From NCBI GenBank assembly GCA_025201375.1, contig JAIWZP010000008.1, forward strand, positions 840,555 to 904,554: a stretch of 64,000 bases of DNA, read 5' to 3'. The position numbers were made by a program, and so were the translations under genes. Below are positions 44,371 through 56,934 of the stretch, one piece after another. The stretch comes from Gongronella butleri (Eukaryota; Mucoromycota; Mucoromycetes; Mucorales; Cunninghamellaceae). The notes under the pieces were generated by a model, which saw only the letters and a program-made list of their open reading frames with translations, ran no database searches and was not told where the DNA came from. Numbering within the stretch: position 1 is the stretch's first letter; each line of letters starts with the position of its first letter.

Positions 44371-47300
44371 TGATGCTTACAACAGCCTGTCATTTGAGTC
44401 CCCATTCGATGTTTCTTGCTTGTTTCTTTCATTTGAGACGCTTTTTGGTATCAGTCACTGTGTTGTTGCCGAGGTCCAATTTTTTTTTTTGCAACTTTTG
44501 TGCAATTGTGCGTTTTGACCCGTGTGTTGTGTGTCTTTTTTTTTTCGGGATACCACGCCATAAATGGGCTAATTGGAACTCACCAGGTTTATTTGCAAAC
44601 ACGCGATTTTTTAATCCGTGCGAGCGTTCAAACGACGATCTGGCACCAAAATTGTAGCTTTATTCCCCATTTGCGCCATGGTGCTTGAGCCAATGCGTGT
44701 CAAACGTGCTGTAGAGGGCTGATGGACTCGTGCTGGATCAAAGCAAGTGTGCTCGATCTGCGTTGGTTTTATTTTGCAACAGTGAGAAAATTAGACGATT
44801 TGGTGTCTCCAGGATTTGGGGGCCAATTGTCAGTGTGACCCCATTCAATGAGACGCGGCTCATGACTTTCCCCAACGTTTCTCAGAGTTCAATGACAGCA
44901 GTGGGATCGCGAGACAAGAAAAAAAAAAAAAAGCGACGAGCGGGTGTCGAAATAGGCGCGCATCAGCAGATCGCGATTTTTTTTTTTTTTGTCGCGCTTC
45001 GTCCGTGACACGTGCCACGAGCCAATGGCGATCGGCGGTATGCCAAAGAGGGGTCCGTCATGCCAAGGCCCTGGTCGGCAACGTCCTCAGATACGCGCCA
45101 TGTACGCCCGCGCAAAATGGCAAAAAGGCAAAAAAAATAAAAATAAGAAGGGTGCCGTTAGGGCACGACCTCTTTCAAAGGGGCCCCCCTACTTTTTGTC
45201 GCAACGGACGATCCTATTCAGGGCTGAGTGCAAACAGACAAGGTTTTTCTCGTCTTTTGGCAAAATGGGGGGGGGGAGAGTATGCAAACCTTGCCCACAA
45301 AAAGGGCGACCAAAGTATGACACCTTGCATCCTGCATCTTGGCAGCGTTTTTCGAACCCCGCGCTGATGATGCCTTGTTTCACCAGGCGTCTTGCCTACA
45401 ACGGCGCGCGCGCATGGCCGTTGCCCATGCCGTGGTCCCAATGACATTACTTATCTCTCTCTCTTTTTTTTTAAAAAAAAAAAAACGCCCTGAGGGAGGC
45501 GCGCCCGCACCCCCCTAATTGATTGGTGGTGGAACGCTCATGGCGCAACCCATGTCATAGGCGCTACACCGCGGTGGCAACGAGCAGCCAGGGCGCGCGA
45601 TGAAGAGCAGGGTCATTGTGTAAAATCATTTTCCAATTTTTTTCTCTTTTTGCGATTCTCATTGTCCTTTTTTTTTTTGAAAGAGAGTGTGATGCTGGTC
45701 CCTGGTGATAAAATGACGATCTTTGCCAGTCCCCGTGTGGCTCATTCGAAGAGAAAAAAAATTGAAAGCCAAATAGTTGCACAGCGCTTGTCATGGGATG
45801 ATGAACCTTGATGGAAAGGGCAGACCTGATCAGGACCCAAGTAAAAGGCACTCGCTCTCCTTGCCAATTTCTCCCCCTTTTCTATGATAGCGCAAATGGG
45901 GGCCAAACGCCACACAAAATTCGTGATAAAGCACTTTCAAGGAGTCGGCCAGCATTTGTGTGGATTGAGTTCATGACCCTCTCCTTTTTTTTTTTTTTTT
46001 GTTTCTCTCATGGCGCCCGCACGCCCACACGGCCCACCTCCACATTGGTATTGCTCCAATTGGTCCACGGGTCTCCACAAACATGTCCAAAGAGGCCTGA
46101 AATGGCATGATTTCCATTTTTCCTTTTCAACGCGCAACTGAGGGGGGCCGTGAGGCGCGTTTTTATGATACGCTCACGCATAGTGCAAAGCGCGGTTCCA
46201 AAATTATAGTTGGACCGGTGCGTTGACGCGTCATTGAGCGCGTCAACCATTGCAAAAAAAAAAAAGAGAGATAGCTAGATTAAAAAAGGGGCGGGTGGAG
46301 TTGAAAACAGGCCATCTTTTTTTTTTTTTTTTTTTGCGCGCATCAGCCGTGTATGCATCAAGCCGATTGTGGCATTGGCGAGTGGGACAGGCACTAGCCT
46401 TTTTTTTTTGATGTGGTCCATCTCCGGTGATCAGGGTCATCATCTTTTTGGAAAAAGAGATGAATTGTGTTGTCGCTTGCTTTCCCCCCCCCCCAAAAAA
46501 AAAGGAATTGGGTGACGGGTCTCTCATCTGATTCAATTCCATCATGCCACTGTCGCTGCAGCTCTGTCCACCTTGTCAATTCACAACAAGGGCATAATGC
46601 ACGATGCAAAAAAAAAAATAAAAATAAAGAACATTAGAATCGAACGATCATGGTTGTCCATGGTAAGCTCAAGGGACCTTGCTATTCTCCTCTCTCTCTT
46701 TTTTTTTATTTTTCCTTTTGCCCCTGAATCTATACCGTTTTTGCTGTTTTGTTTATGCTTTTGTCGTGCGTGGGGGCTGTAAAAGAGGAATGGGGGGATT
46801 GTAAAGAGAGACTGCGCGGTGCAGAGGGATTGCTGGATGAAAGGGAAAAAAAAGTGTGTGCGTGTCACAGAGTTTTAAAATAAAGCATAAAAAAAAGAGA
46901 CAAGCAAAAGAGTGCGCATTAAACAAACATCCTATATAACCCTTCTTGGGATTTTTGCTTTGCTTGTGCAATGATCATGAAAAAAAAAAGTTTTGGCATG
47001 CGTAAACAACCTGAGAAAAAGCAATATTGGAAGATGTGACAATTTTTTTTGGCCAGCATGGCTTCATGTAATCGGACATCAAGAAGGACGTGCCGTCCAA
47101 ATTGCTAAATTAAATTTGTTTTTTTGCTTCTAAACAAAGCATTGAAGGGACGAGCGTGCCAAAGAGGGGTAAAGGGGATGCGTGCGTGCGCGGCCCATTG
47201 AGCAAGGAGGGGGGACGACAGTGGAAAACGCGCGCGCGTTCGTCGTGTCGGGGATCATCATTATACTTTTTATGGCTTCATTTCCACAGCCATCTCGGTT

Positions 47301-47979
47301 TTGCCCACATGAGAAATGTGGGGGGGGCCCACGACCCGGTGATACTTGCGGGCTGCTCCCCCACCCCCAATGGCTTCTCCAAGATGGGTATTCTGTCGCT
47401 GGCGACGAAAAATTAAAAAAAAAATGCTCAAATGACTCGGTTTTCCATCTTTTTTGACGTCAGTCTGCTTTTGTGTGCTAGTGGCATGATCTTTTTTTTT
47501 TTTTTTTAACGTCGTACCCGATGTGCTCTTTGTAAAAAAGAGCTCATTGACAAGCTCTCTCGCAAAAATTTTCTTGGTTTTCGCCGTGTTGCGAGCCATG
47601 TTGGTTTTTTTTTTTCAAGGAGACATGATTTTTTTTTTCAAGAGTGGGAACCGAGATGCCTTTTGTTTGTTTACAGCGCGTTTGCAAGGTGGGTGAGAGA
47701 GGAATGCGAGCCAAGGAAAGGGAGGCGACAGCGTCAAAATATGTATCACATCCTGCAAGAACAACAAAAGAGTCATGGGCGTTTTTTTTTTTTTTTGTCG
47801 GCGTGCTCCATGGGGGGGGGGGAGAGGAGAGGAAAGGGAGGCATCACGCCGCGCTTTGCGATGGTGGCACCCTGGATGCATGATTTTACGCAAGGTTGGA
47901 ACTCCATTTGGCAGCACCGTGACAGCAAACACACAAAAAAGAACTCCAGAACGCGACCGGGCATTGAAACTCGGTGTCG

Positions 47980-48342
47980 TTTTTTTTTTTTTTTTTTTTT
48001 TTTTTGTATAAAAAGAAGGTCGCGTCTCTGCATTTCTTTTTTTTTCCTTGCAAATCTTTTGTACTCTTACAAAGCTTTAGCTTTTTCCCTCCACTTGCAC
48101 TTTTTTATCTGCTCTTTTTCAACTTTTTTGCGTGCCTTTTATCGCCGTGTGTTGATACTCTCCCTGTAACTTTTTCCCTGTGTAATCCTTGTGTATAGTC
48201 TTTTTGTCATTTTTTGTACCTTTCCTTCTTTTTTTATTTTTTGCTCCATCATTGCACCCTTTTGCACATTTGTTTCCTCTTCTCTTGTACACACTGTTTA
48301 TCTCTCTCTTTCTTCCTCTTTCTGTTTGAATTCTAATTCCCA
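47980..48342 (+). promoter_or_regulatory. T-rich leader of the ankyrin gene
   Basis: About 360 bp dominated by T and C with T runs up to 26, ending at the ATG at 48343. It matches the pyrimidine-rich leaders of other genes here. It probably includes the transcription start and a nucleosome-poor promoter; inference only. Confidence 0.4.
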
Positions 48343-51260
48343 ATGGCTACTACTTTGACGACGATGTTCCCCAAGTCTGATGCTGCGAATGGGCAGCCTG
48401 CCGCTGGTGGCGATGCACACCATCAACACCAACATGGCAATGGCGACAAGAAAAAGTGCAATTCTGCGTCGTGCAATTCGCCTTCGCGTCTTTGGCGGTC
48501 GATCCAGCTGTTGATTGCGGACAAGAACAAGCAGGACCTGATCAAGCTTTGCCAACAAGATGGGGCGAGTAGCACGGATGCGGTGCTTCAAGTGATTCTT
48601 CGTTCGCGTCTTGCGAATGACGCGTCGTACTACCCTGCGTCGCATCGTCATCGCGTGCTGCAGCTTCCGCAAGGCTCTGTGTCGTCGCATGGCACGCTTG
48701 GCCGTTCGGTGGCTGACCTGAATGCGCTCCAATTGGCGATGTTCCATGGCCAAGAGGCGATTGCGTGCTACTTTGTGTCGTGGGTTGGCCAGCACGGATC
48801 GAAGAACGAAGTTAGCTTGTTCTTGAACCATCTTTGGGGCCAACGCAACAATTCGCTTCATTTGGCCTGCTTCTTGGGTATGCCGCGCCTTGCCAAGCTT
48901 CTTTTGGATGCCGGCGTGCCTGCCGACTCGGTTAACGGCAAGCTCAAGACGCCTCTGGACTGTTGTACCGAAGACGCGTGCCGTGCGCTCTTTACTCCTG
49001 CTCCCGCTGCATCTGCTGCACCTGCCCCTCCGGCCATGGCCCCATTGGTCAAGAAAAAGGCGACGCGTCCCATGTCGCCTGCTCCTGCCCCCGCCACCGA
49101 GGCCGATGATTGGTTCACCCCGCGTGCCAGCAACAAGATCATGAAGGTGACGCCTGCCAAGATGCCCATGCCCGTCATGCCCGCCAAGGCTCCCATGTCC
49201 ATCAACAAGGGAGGCGCCTCGCAAGACCAATTGGACTGGTCCGCGTCGTTTTCCGCCCTTTTTGACGCGTCTGACCCTGTTTTGGCTGATTCGCTTGTTG
49301 TCCCTGGTTCAGACACCCAACAAGATTGGACTGACGCGCTCGACCTCCTTTTTGACGTGCCCGACGTTGTCCATGTCGTCGATGACGTGTGGACGCCGTG
49401 TCTCGCGCACATGTTCAGCACAAAGTCGCCTTATGCCGCCGATTTCTGGTGGGCGCCGTGCCTGCAGCATCTCTTTGCGCTCCCTGTCTCCCGCCATGGT
49501 CCCAGCAAGACCGACATGGCCCTTGACGACGCCAATTGGACGCCGAACCTCGATCGCCTTTTTGCCTTGGTCGATGAAACGCCCGATGATCCTGTTAGTT
49601 GCGTCAACGTCGATGAAAAGTCCCGCTTGGACCTCCTCGCTGTCGATGACGACGACGATGACGACAATGACTGGTGTTCCTCGGCATTGATGCCTCTCTT
49701 GGGCTGGTCCGACGACCGCAACATGAAGGTCAATGTCCCCACCAAGCACCCCGATCGTGATGCTGACGGTGAAAACGACGACGACGACGACGGCATCCAT
49801 TGCTGGGTCCCCAATCTGGCTCTTCTCTTTGCTGGCCCCGGAGGCAAAACCGACGCGTAAGAAAAAAAAAACCATTTTTTATTTATTTTTTTTATTTTTT
49901 TGCTGATGTCTTTTTTTTTATCCATTTTTTAGTCTGTATGCGTCTGCTCCGGACGATTTTTCCAAGGACGATGCCATTGACCGCGGTATTCCCAAGTATG
50001 TTGGCCAATTTGCCCTTCCCATGGTTCACTCTGTGCAAGGTGGTACGGCCGATGGCGATGGCGCGACGAAATTAGATGATCGCGGTGTCAACGACGGTGG
50101 AAACGCACGCCATTCGCTTGGCACCGCCGCCAATGCGCCGCCGGGAGCATCGTGTGCTTTGGCTGACCGGGGCCGCACGCCGATTTTGAACGACGCCGAT
50201 GGATCCACCGCAACCCCCGCGGACCATGACGCCTCTGGCAACGCCACGCGGACGCAAGCAACACCGCTCAAGCCTGATGGTAGTTGGCAGAAAACACACA
50301 CACACACAAAGTGGCCCGTTTCTCATCTTTTTTTTTTTAATTTCTTGCAGCCATCTGGGACCATCCAAGCGAATTGTGCCCGAAGTCAACGACTCCCTGT
50401 GGCCCTGATGACGCTGGCGACACGTTAATTTGCCCTGACCAACAAGGTGCCGCGGATCCTGGCGCGCCGACAGGCAAAACGTCGCGTGCAAGCCGTCGTT
50501 TAGGCAACAAGGACCCCGGAGTCGTCTCCGCGCCCAATTGGACTGATCCAGCCACGCCAACAGCAATCAATGACCATGGTTCGGGTGGCACACCGCCTCT
50601 TTTGGTCAAGGACAACGGTAAAAAAAAAAAAAAAAACAGAAAAACAGAAAAAATGCGCAAAAAAATGACGTTCTCACCTTTTTTCATTTTTAGATCCGTG
50701 TGACACGCCGACAACGCCGCTCAACGATGGCGACGCGGTCGATTCTGGTGGTTTCAAGTCGATTGGCCATCGTGTGGACGCAAGTGACACGTCGACACGC
50801 GACGATCAAGGTGTTTCGCGCGCTGACCAAGCCGACACGGGTGATACGCGGTCGAAGCGTGCCTCCAATGTCAAGCGCCGACCCTCGGCAAGGACGCGGT
50901 CGCCGCGCCGCACAAAGTCGCACTCGAAAGCATCCTCTTATCAAGACGTGCCCTGGTCGTCCGACGTGAACATAGCAAGCACGCCGCGATCCAGCAACAG
51001 GCCCCCCAATGGCCCCAAGGATGGCACGCCGGCAACGTCAACAACAAGGTTTGGCCGCAATGACAATGGCAGCGGCGGAAACAACCGTGCAACACATCCG
51101 ACGAGGTCGCTTGTCGACTTGGGTCCTGTATGGCCAACAGCAAGTGCTTCTCAGCAGCCCGCAACACCGCCACGCGTAACAACGTGGTGGTCTGGACCGA
51201 CACCGGGCGGAACAAGCGACCGAAGTCTTGGAAAACCAAAAGTCATGGCCCAATTTCCAC
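48343..51260 (+). CDS. Ankyrin-repeat protein with repeated Trp/Leu-Phe motifs (3' end unresolved)
   Basis: Supported exons: 48343-49856, 49933-50279, 50351-50617 and 50694-51260. Downstream, exon 4 can join in phase to an exon starting at 51589 (GLDKPEKSPP), but where the protein stops is unclear; an ORF at 51371-51520 is coding-like yet does not fit the phase. Residues ~125-220 hold ankyrin repeats (LNALQLAMFHGQEAIACYF and NNSLHLACFLGMPRLAKLLL). Then comes a long acidic region with at least seven short units around Trp and Leu-Phe, such as DWTDALDLLF, VWTPCLAHMF, NWTPNLDRLF and CWVPNLALLF. The tail is Ser/Arg/Pro-rich and basic. Probably a scaffold or regulatory protein; the partner is unknown. 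Confidence 0.75.
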
Positions 51261-52726
51261 GTAAGCAAACAAACAAACAAAAAAAAAAAAGAGAGAGAGA
51301 GAGATGCATGGAAGCAAACGGTGGACCTGACTCGCCCTCTTCCCCCCCCCTTTTTTTGGATGGTGCTCAGCCAATTTACGCGCAGGAAGAGCAGAAATGA
51401 CAACAAGTCGCCAAAGAGCCGCGCCTTTCACGCAATGGAGCCCGACATGGACGATCCCCCTGATTGCCTGTGTTGGCAACACGTAGATGGATGGCTGACA
51501 TGGATTCTCCCGGTCTTGTAAGACAAACCAATTTACTCTTATTATTATGTTGCTCACGGCAATGATTTTTTTTCATGTTTGGTTGCAGGTCTTGACAAGC
51601 CCGAGAAATCGCCTCCATTTCAACATTGCTCTTTTGATGACAAAGTCCACTCATTGACCCCCTTCCAGTTCCTTTCTGCTGCCCTTGTGAAAGAAAACCA
51701 CGAAGAAAACGCCCAGAAAAAAAATGCAAGCACGGCGCGCCACCAATTTCGTCGTTTTGGTTCTGCTCTCTTTGCTGGATCAGATGAAGCCCGACGCGCC
51801 TCAACCCTTGCCCGTCCACAATCCTTTTGGACAATTGTTCTCTACCCTTCCCCCTTTTTTTTATTTTTTTTTACATCCCCCCTCTTGTGTGTGCGTGTGT
51901 GTATCCCACCACCTTTTTTTTTTTTTTTTTTTTTACTCTCAGTTGTGTGTATATTCCCTCCTCCACCCCCACCCCTCTATGTATCAATTTCTATGTACCT
52001 TTCCCCCCCTTCACTGTATCTCCCTCTCTCTCTCCTCCCACTTTATGTATCTTATGAAATCCCCTTATGTGTGTCTGTGTCTATGTGTACGTACTTATGC
52101 AATTCATCCCCTGTCACCCTCCCCACGCCCCAATTCTCCCCTTCATCCTCGCCTCTTTAGCACAATTTTGAAAATAGTCCTTTTTTTCCCCGCACAATTT
52201 TTTTTTTGAACAAGCACGCACTTGCGTCTTGTTTGGATGTGTGAAAACAAAAAAATAAAAAAAAAATTAGTACCTTTTTTGCAAAAACCTTCCTTCTCAT
52301 CAGCAGGTTTGCCTTTTGACATTTTTTTCTTCGCTCTCGAGACAAGATTTCAGGTTAGCAATGCACTGAGTGCCGATGCGGGGCCAGCCACCGACGTGGG
52401 GTCACACAGACAATGCAAGCAAAGGGAGAAAAAAAAGGGGGGGGAGAGCTCAAAGCGGGAGTCAATGCACGGATGACTGTTCCGTGCCTTTTTTTTTCAG
52501 GGAAAAAAAAATAAGTCAGCCATTGCAGCTCAAACACATTGGTCTATTTTTGGTCAGATTTGATACTTTGAAAAAAAAGGATGTTTATATTTTCAATGTT
52601 CTCAAAGGCAAGAGACAACAAGATGGGAAGGGGGGAAAGTCAAAAAAGAATGCATTTGCAAAGTAAAAAGGCAAAAACAAAAAAAACGAGACGAAGAGCT
52701 GAAACAACACGATGGGGTTGGTACAA
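51261..52726. other. 3' end of ankyrin gene and intergenic region
   Basis: Contains the uncertain last exon(s) of the ankyrin gene (plausible coding 51589-51840), then T/C-rich sequence 51840-52160 and A-rich stretches. The convergent Bni4-like gene ends at 52727. No other gene recognised. Confidence 0.5.
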
Positions 52727-53490
52727 TCACAAGAAAAAGTGGGTGTTGGCGCGCGATTGGTGATGGACGACCATTTCATGCAATTTAAAGGCATTGAGCT
52801 CTTCTTTGATTTGGTTAGCGAGCAGGGCGGTCAGACGCGCGCACGCGGCATAAGGGTCCGATGCGCGGTCATAGTCGTGCTTGGAAAACGTGTCTTGCAC
52901 CATGGTTGTCGACACAAAACGGACGTGTTTCTTTTTACTGCTGTTTGCCGCCGTAGCAGGTGACGATGCGCGCAGAATGGGCGTGACGGCGTCGTCCTTT
53001 TTGTCCAATGGCACTGGCGACGACGACGCGTTGCCAATGGTGGCAGTGGCAGCAGCCGTGCTCGTCGGTTTGCGAATTTTTTTGCGTGGTCGTGCCACTT
53101 TTGACGCGCTGATGGACGATGACACGGACGACGTGATGGACGATGTGGATGACGACGACGTGGACGAGGAGGCGGCTACTTGGACCGTTGCTGACGACGC
53201 GGCGGTCACAGGCGACTCGGTGGATGCCGTGTTGGCCGACGACGTGGATGAATTGGAGCACGACGGCGAGATAATGAGTGCGCCCGTGTCCAGCGGGTGC
53301 GCGTCAATGCAGACACCATGGTGATTGCTTGTCGCATAATGCGAATGTGGCCTCTGTTTTTCCGTGAGCGCCGAATAAGGCGGGGGCTGATCGCCGCTGC
53401 GGCTCGACGACGTCGATGACGGTGGCGGCGACATCATGCGCTGAGGATGGCATTTTGTATCGACCGTCAATGGCGACACCTGCGGAGAGC

Positions 53491-53566
<76 letters not shown>

Positions 53567-55591
53567 AGGAAAAAATTGTCAATGTTTTTTGACCATTTGC
53601 ACGCGTTGGATCGCCAAAAAGCGAATAAAAAAAAAAAAAGGAGAGAGGGAGAGAGAGAGAAAAAAAAAAGACAATTTCTTACACTTGGCTCTGTTGGATG
53701 ATTTGGCAAGATAGCCCAAGTGACGCGAAGCACGGCGAGGTGGAGGGGAAGGGCAAATTGTCGTTGATGGGTTTGTTGTGTTATTTTGCTGTTTTTGTGA
53801 CGAAGCGGCTGCGACGGACGACGGGCGCGTTGACATGGATATGGTCGGTGTTTTTGGCGTCGTTGCTGTGGGCGAGCATGAGCGGCGATGGCGCGGGACA
53901 ATGGATGTGGAGATGGAATACGGGAATTGCGACCAATTGCGAGCTGGCTGTGCTGTCGTCGGTGTTGTTGGTGTTGTTGGTGTTGCTCCAGGGGTCACAT
54001 TGGCGAGCGAGATGGCGGCCGGCGATGGGGTGGAGGGTTTAGTGCCGCCGGGCGGTGCTCGGAACGTGGATGGCGACGACAATGGGAATTTGTTCTTGAT
54101 GCGATCGGCCAGCGATGTGGTGCGCATCGGTATGATGCTCTCATTGCCCATGGTGGGGGCGGGCGACGGCTTTTGCTGACGCAACTTTTGAAATGCTGTG
54201 AGGAAGCGCGACGACGATGGTTGCGGTTGTGGCGGCATCTCCTTTTCCACTATTTCCACGGCTTGTGTCGCCTTTGGCTGCCAAGATGCGCGCACTGTAG
54301 CCACCGATGTGGCATGTACGTTTGAATTCGGGTGCCTTGGTTGCTGTTGCCTGGGTTGTTGTTGCTGCTGCGTGGATGATGCGGTTGAGTGCCGCTTTTT
54401 GGAAATGGACGGTGTCAAATAGCGCGGAATAGGAGAGAAAACGGGAGATGGGGAGCAAGGAGGCGCATTGGATGAATTGGAGCAAGGATCAGCAGGTGGC
54501 ACGGCGGATTTGGCCAGCGCGGGCTTGGGTTGGCGGCGTCTGGCGTTTTCAGAGTGATTCAAACAAGGAGAAGCGGCCGAAGGAGGCGGCGATGATCCAA
54601 GTGAAGCCAATTCCTGCTGGTGGGGAGGCGAAGACGACGATAATGAGGACATGGTCGATGACGAGGAGGTCTTTGACGAAAAAGAGGGAGGGCGGCGCGT
54701 TGGCGAAGTGGTTTCTGCGGCGACTACAGGGTTTGACGCGCCTGAATCAGGACCTGCTTTTCTTTTCCACGCATGACGGAACCGCGAGCCCAGCGATGCC
54801 TTTTTTTTCTCCAGCACAAGCGACGACGACACGGTGTGCACAAGACGCGTTGGTGGCCAAGGAGGAGGCAGAGGCGAGGATGCAGGTGCACCAGGAGGGG
54901 CATGAACTGCCTTTGTTGTGGCGCCTTTCATTGAGGAGGCCGCGGACGAGGAGGAGGAAGAACAAGTCGATGACGCGCACGACGGCATGGCAGACAAGGA
55001 GGGGCGCAGGCGGATGCGCGGAGGAGGAGGAGGCGGCGAACTTCCGCCACCACCATGGCGAGATGCGTTGGATGCTGTTGTTGTTGCTGTTGATGTAGGT
55101 GGCCCTGGAGGAGGAGGGGAAGGAGGCATTGCATATGGCGAGGGATGATGCGGATGAGATGGAGGATGCGCGTGTGTGGCCAATACAATGTCGCTGCCGC
55201 CATGTGCCGGGGCGCCTGCATGACCATCGCATCCGCTTTTTTGCTCATCGTCGTCGTCCAAAGTCGCCAATGGTGACGGCGGCCATTCGCAAGACACCAC
55301 CTTTGTCGTCACATCACCTCGATCGCACTGAGAATTGAAAAAATTGCAAAATTTGAAATCAGTGGAAATGAGGCAATGGCGCCTTTTTCCAGAAATGCCA
55401 ATTGGCATGCAAACGGAAGCGCGCCCTTTTTTTCCACTCTTTTTGTCCCTTTGTCCAATTTCGCATTGTCGATCCAGTCATTAAATTTCATTGCACATTT
55501 GCCTTTTTATATTTACCTTGATCAATGTCTTATTTTCGCTCTCCACGAAAGGACTAGATGGCAATGCTGTTGTTGTTGTCGTGGCTGTCAT
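52727..55591 (-). CDS. Bni4-like PP1-binding scaffold protein
   Basis: Three exons on the minus strand: 55591-55517, 55327-53683 and 53490-52727; phases close to 827 residues. Almost all of it is Ser/Pro/Thr-rich and disordered. The C-terminus carries KKHVRFVS, a good RVxF-type docking site for protein phosphatase 1. It is followed by YDRASDPYAACARLTALLA, NQIKEELNAFKLHEMVVH and a terminal THFFL, which I relate from memory to the conserved Bni4/Afr1-type fungal tail. Bni4 targets PP1 (Glc7) and chitin synthase to the septin neck. Intron 2 (53682-53491) includes a 70-T run just before its acceptor. An extra 5' exon is possible. Confidence 0.75.
53495..53564. repeat. 70-bp uninterrupted A/T homopolymer
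   Basis: Seventy consecutive A on the plus strand, i.e. 70 T on the sense strand of the Bni4-like gene, ending 4 nt from the 3' splice acceptor. It acts as an extreme polypyrimidine tract. Exact length may be affected by sequencing or assembly. Confidence 0.85.
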
Positions 55592-55853
55592 TAAGGTTGA
55601 TGGTATCTCACAGGGTATGTCAAAAGGAAAGATAAAAAAAGGGGGGAGCAAGGAAGAGGAGAAAGAAAAGAGAGAGAGAGAGAGAGAGAGAGATAAAAAT
55701 AACGCGGAAGAGAGACAAATATATAAATGATAAAATAATACGAGGAACACAGAGGAATGGTCCTCATTGAAAGAGCACACACGCGTACCCAAGAAAAAAA
55801 AAAAAAAAAAAAAAGTGCCCCTGAGGCGCTACACAACGATCATTTTTTTATTT
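55592..55853. other. Intergenic, Bni4-like promoter and fRMsr terminator
   Basis: 262 bp containing a GA repeat (55667-55693) and an A run (55793-55814). It precedes the Bni4-like start and follows the fRMsr stop, both genes being on the minus strand. A further 5' exon of the Bni4-like gene could lie here. Confidence 0.5.
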
Positions 55854-56934
55854 CTAATCCCAGGTACAATGATCCACCAGGATCTGTCCAATGCGCTCAA
55901 GACCATGCTTGTCATCTTGATCAAACCCTTCCTTTTCTTGACAATCAATGTCCAAGACACCGATGAGACGCTGTCGTAAATGAATAAAAAAAATGAATAA
56001 AAATGAAGCTGAATCAGCGCGCGCGTCCAAAAAAAGGCTGCCCCTCCGCACCCCGTATGCCTCTTTCAACTACCTTGGCTCTCCACTTGACTCCCTCTCC
56101 TTGGTCGCATTGAGCTAGTTCTGCCCCCCTTCCATGTCTCCTTTGTCTTTTTTTTTTTTTTGCCTTGTCTTTTGTGTCCCACCTCCTCTTTGTTCCTCCC
56201 CCCTTCCTTTGTCCCCCCCCCCTAAACGAGCCCACCCTTGCTCTCCTCCTGCTGGATTTGGGAGTGAGGGGGTTGGTGGGCTCATCTTTTAGGTTGATTT
56301 TAATTCTCTTGTCAACTTACACCATTCGTCACTAAAGGGACAACAACTTCTGAGTTGGACGCCGAATCACACGCAATGTGGCCGGGGAATTCATGCACAT
56401 CACGGATCACCTGGGTTTGCTGCGTGGCCGCCGCAGCGCCGCACACGCCCTTGCCAAACGAAATTTCCGTGCACGCAACCTGTAAAAAATTAAGAAAGAG
56501 AGGCAATGAGCCTTTTTGCGCGACGCGTCCCCAAGGGAGACAGTGCGCGTGCGCACAGCGCGCGCTTTTTTTTTTTTTTTTTTCCTTTACCTTGCCCTGG
56601 AAGGGGCCCAAAATCAGCTTTTGGCTGTCCTTGGGATCCACAATGTAGAACCCTGCCCAATTGATCGGCTTTTGTTTGAAAAAGTCAAGGCTGTTCATCT
56701 CATGAAAGATTACGGCGGACGCATTGGACAGGTTTGTCACCTAACAAAAAGGAACAAACGACCAATTAGTAAGCAATTGAAAAGGGCCAAAGCTTGCTTT
56801 TCAGCGCCCAGTCGTTGTTATCGGCTTACCCAGTAGCTTTGATCCTCCGTGATGGCCGAGATCTGCTCCGCAAGCTCTTCATAGAATTGACGCTTGGGCA
56901 GCGACTGCGACGAAATAGTGCCAATATCCTTCAT
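55854..56934 (-). CDS. Free methionine-(R)-sulfoxide reductase (GAF domain)
   Basis: Four exons on the minus strand: 56934-56830, 56740-56591, 56479-56321 and 55970-55854; 176 residues (yeast fRMsr 180). It reduces free Met-R-sulfoxide using thioredoxin, protecting against oxidative stress in the cytosol. The GAF fold is clear: INWAGFYI, LILGPFQGK, SFGKGVCGAA, FPGHIACDSASNSE and RLIGVLDIDCQEKEGFD. Cys88, Cys98 and Cys122 have the same spacing (10 and 24) as the catalytic triad of yeast fRMsr (91, 101, 125). The last intron, 350 nt, is the longest seen here. Confidence 0.96.

Larger units (their letters stand above)
42965..48342. other. Gene-poor region of 5.4 kb
   Basis: I recognise no protein or RNA gene here. 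The open frames are short, overlap on both strands and are of low complexity. Content: repeat family B (43590-44370), many A and T runs, and a T-rich leader from about 47980 into the ankyrin gene. A lineage-specific short gene or non-coding RNA cannot be excluded. Confidence 0.5.

Noticed and set aside
44989..45444. 151-codon frame as a gene
   Set aside because: Overlapping frames of similar length on both strands, low complexity, no domain and no leader or intron signals like those of real genes nearby.
51840..52160. Continuation of the ankyrin protein through a Phe/Pro/Ser-rich stretch
   Set aside because: Composed of T/C simple sequence like the 3' regions of other genes; likely untranslated even though the frame is open.
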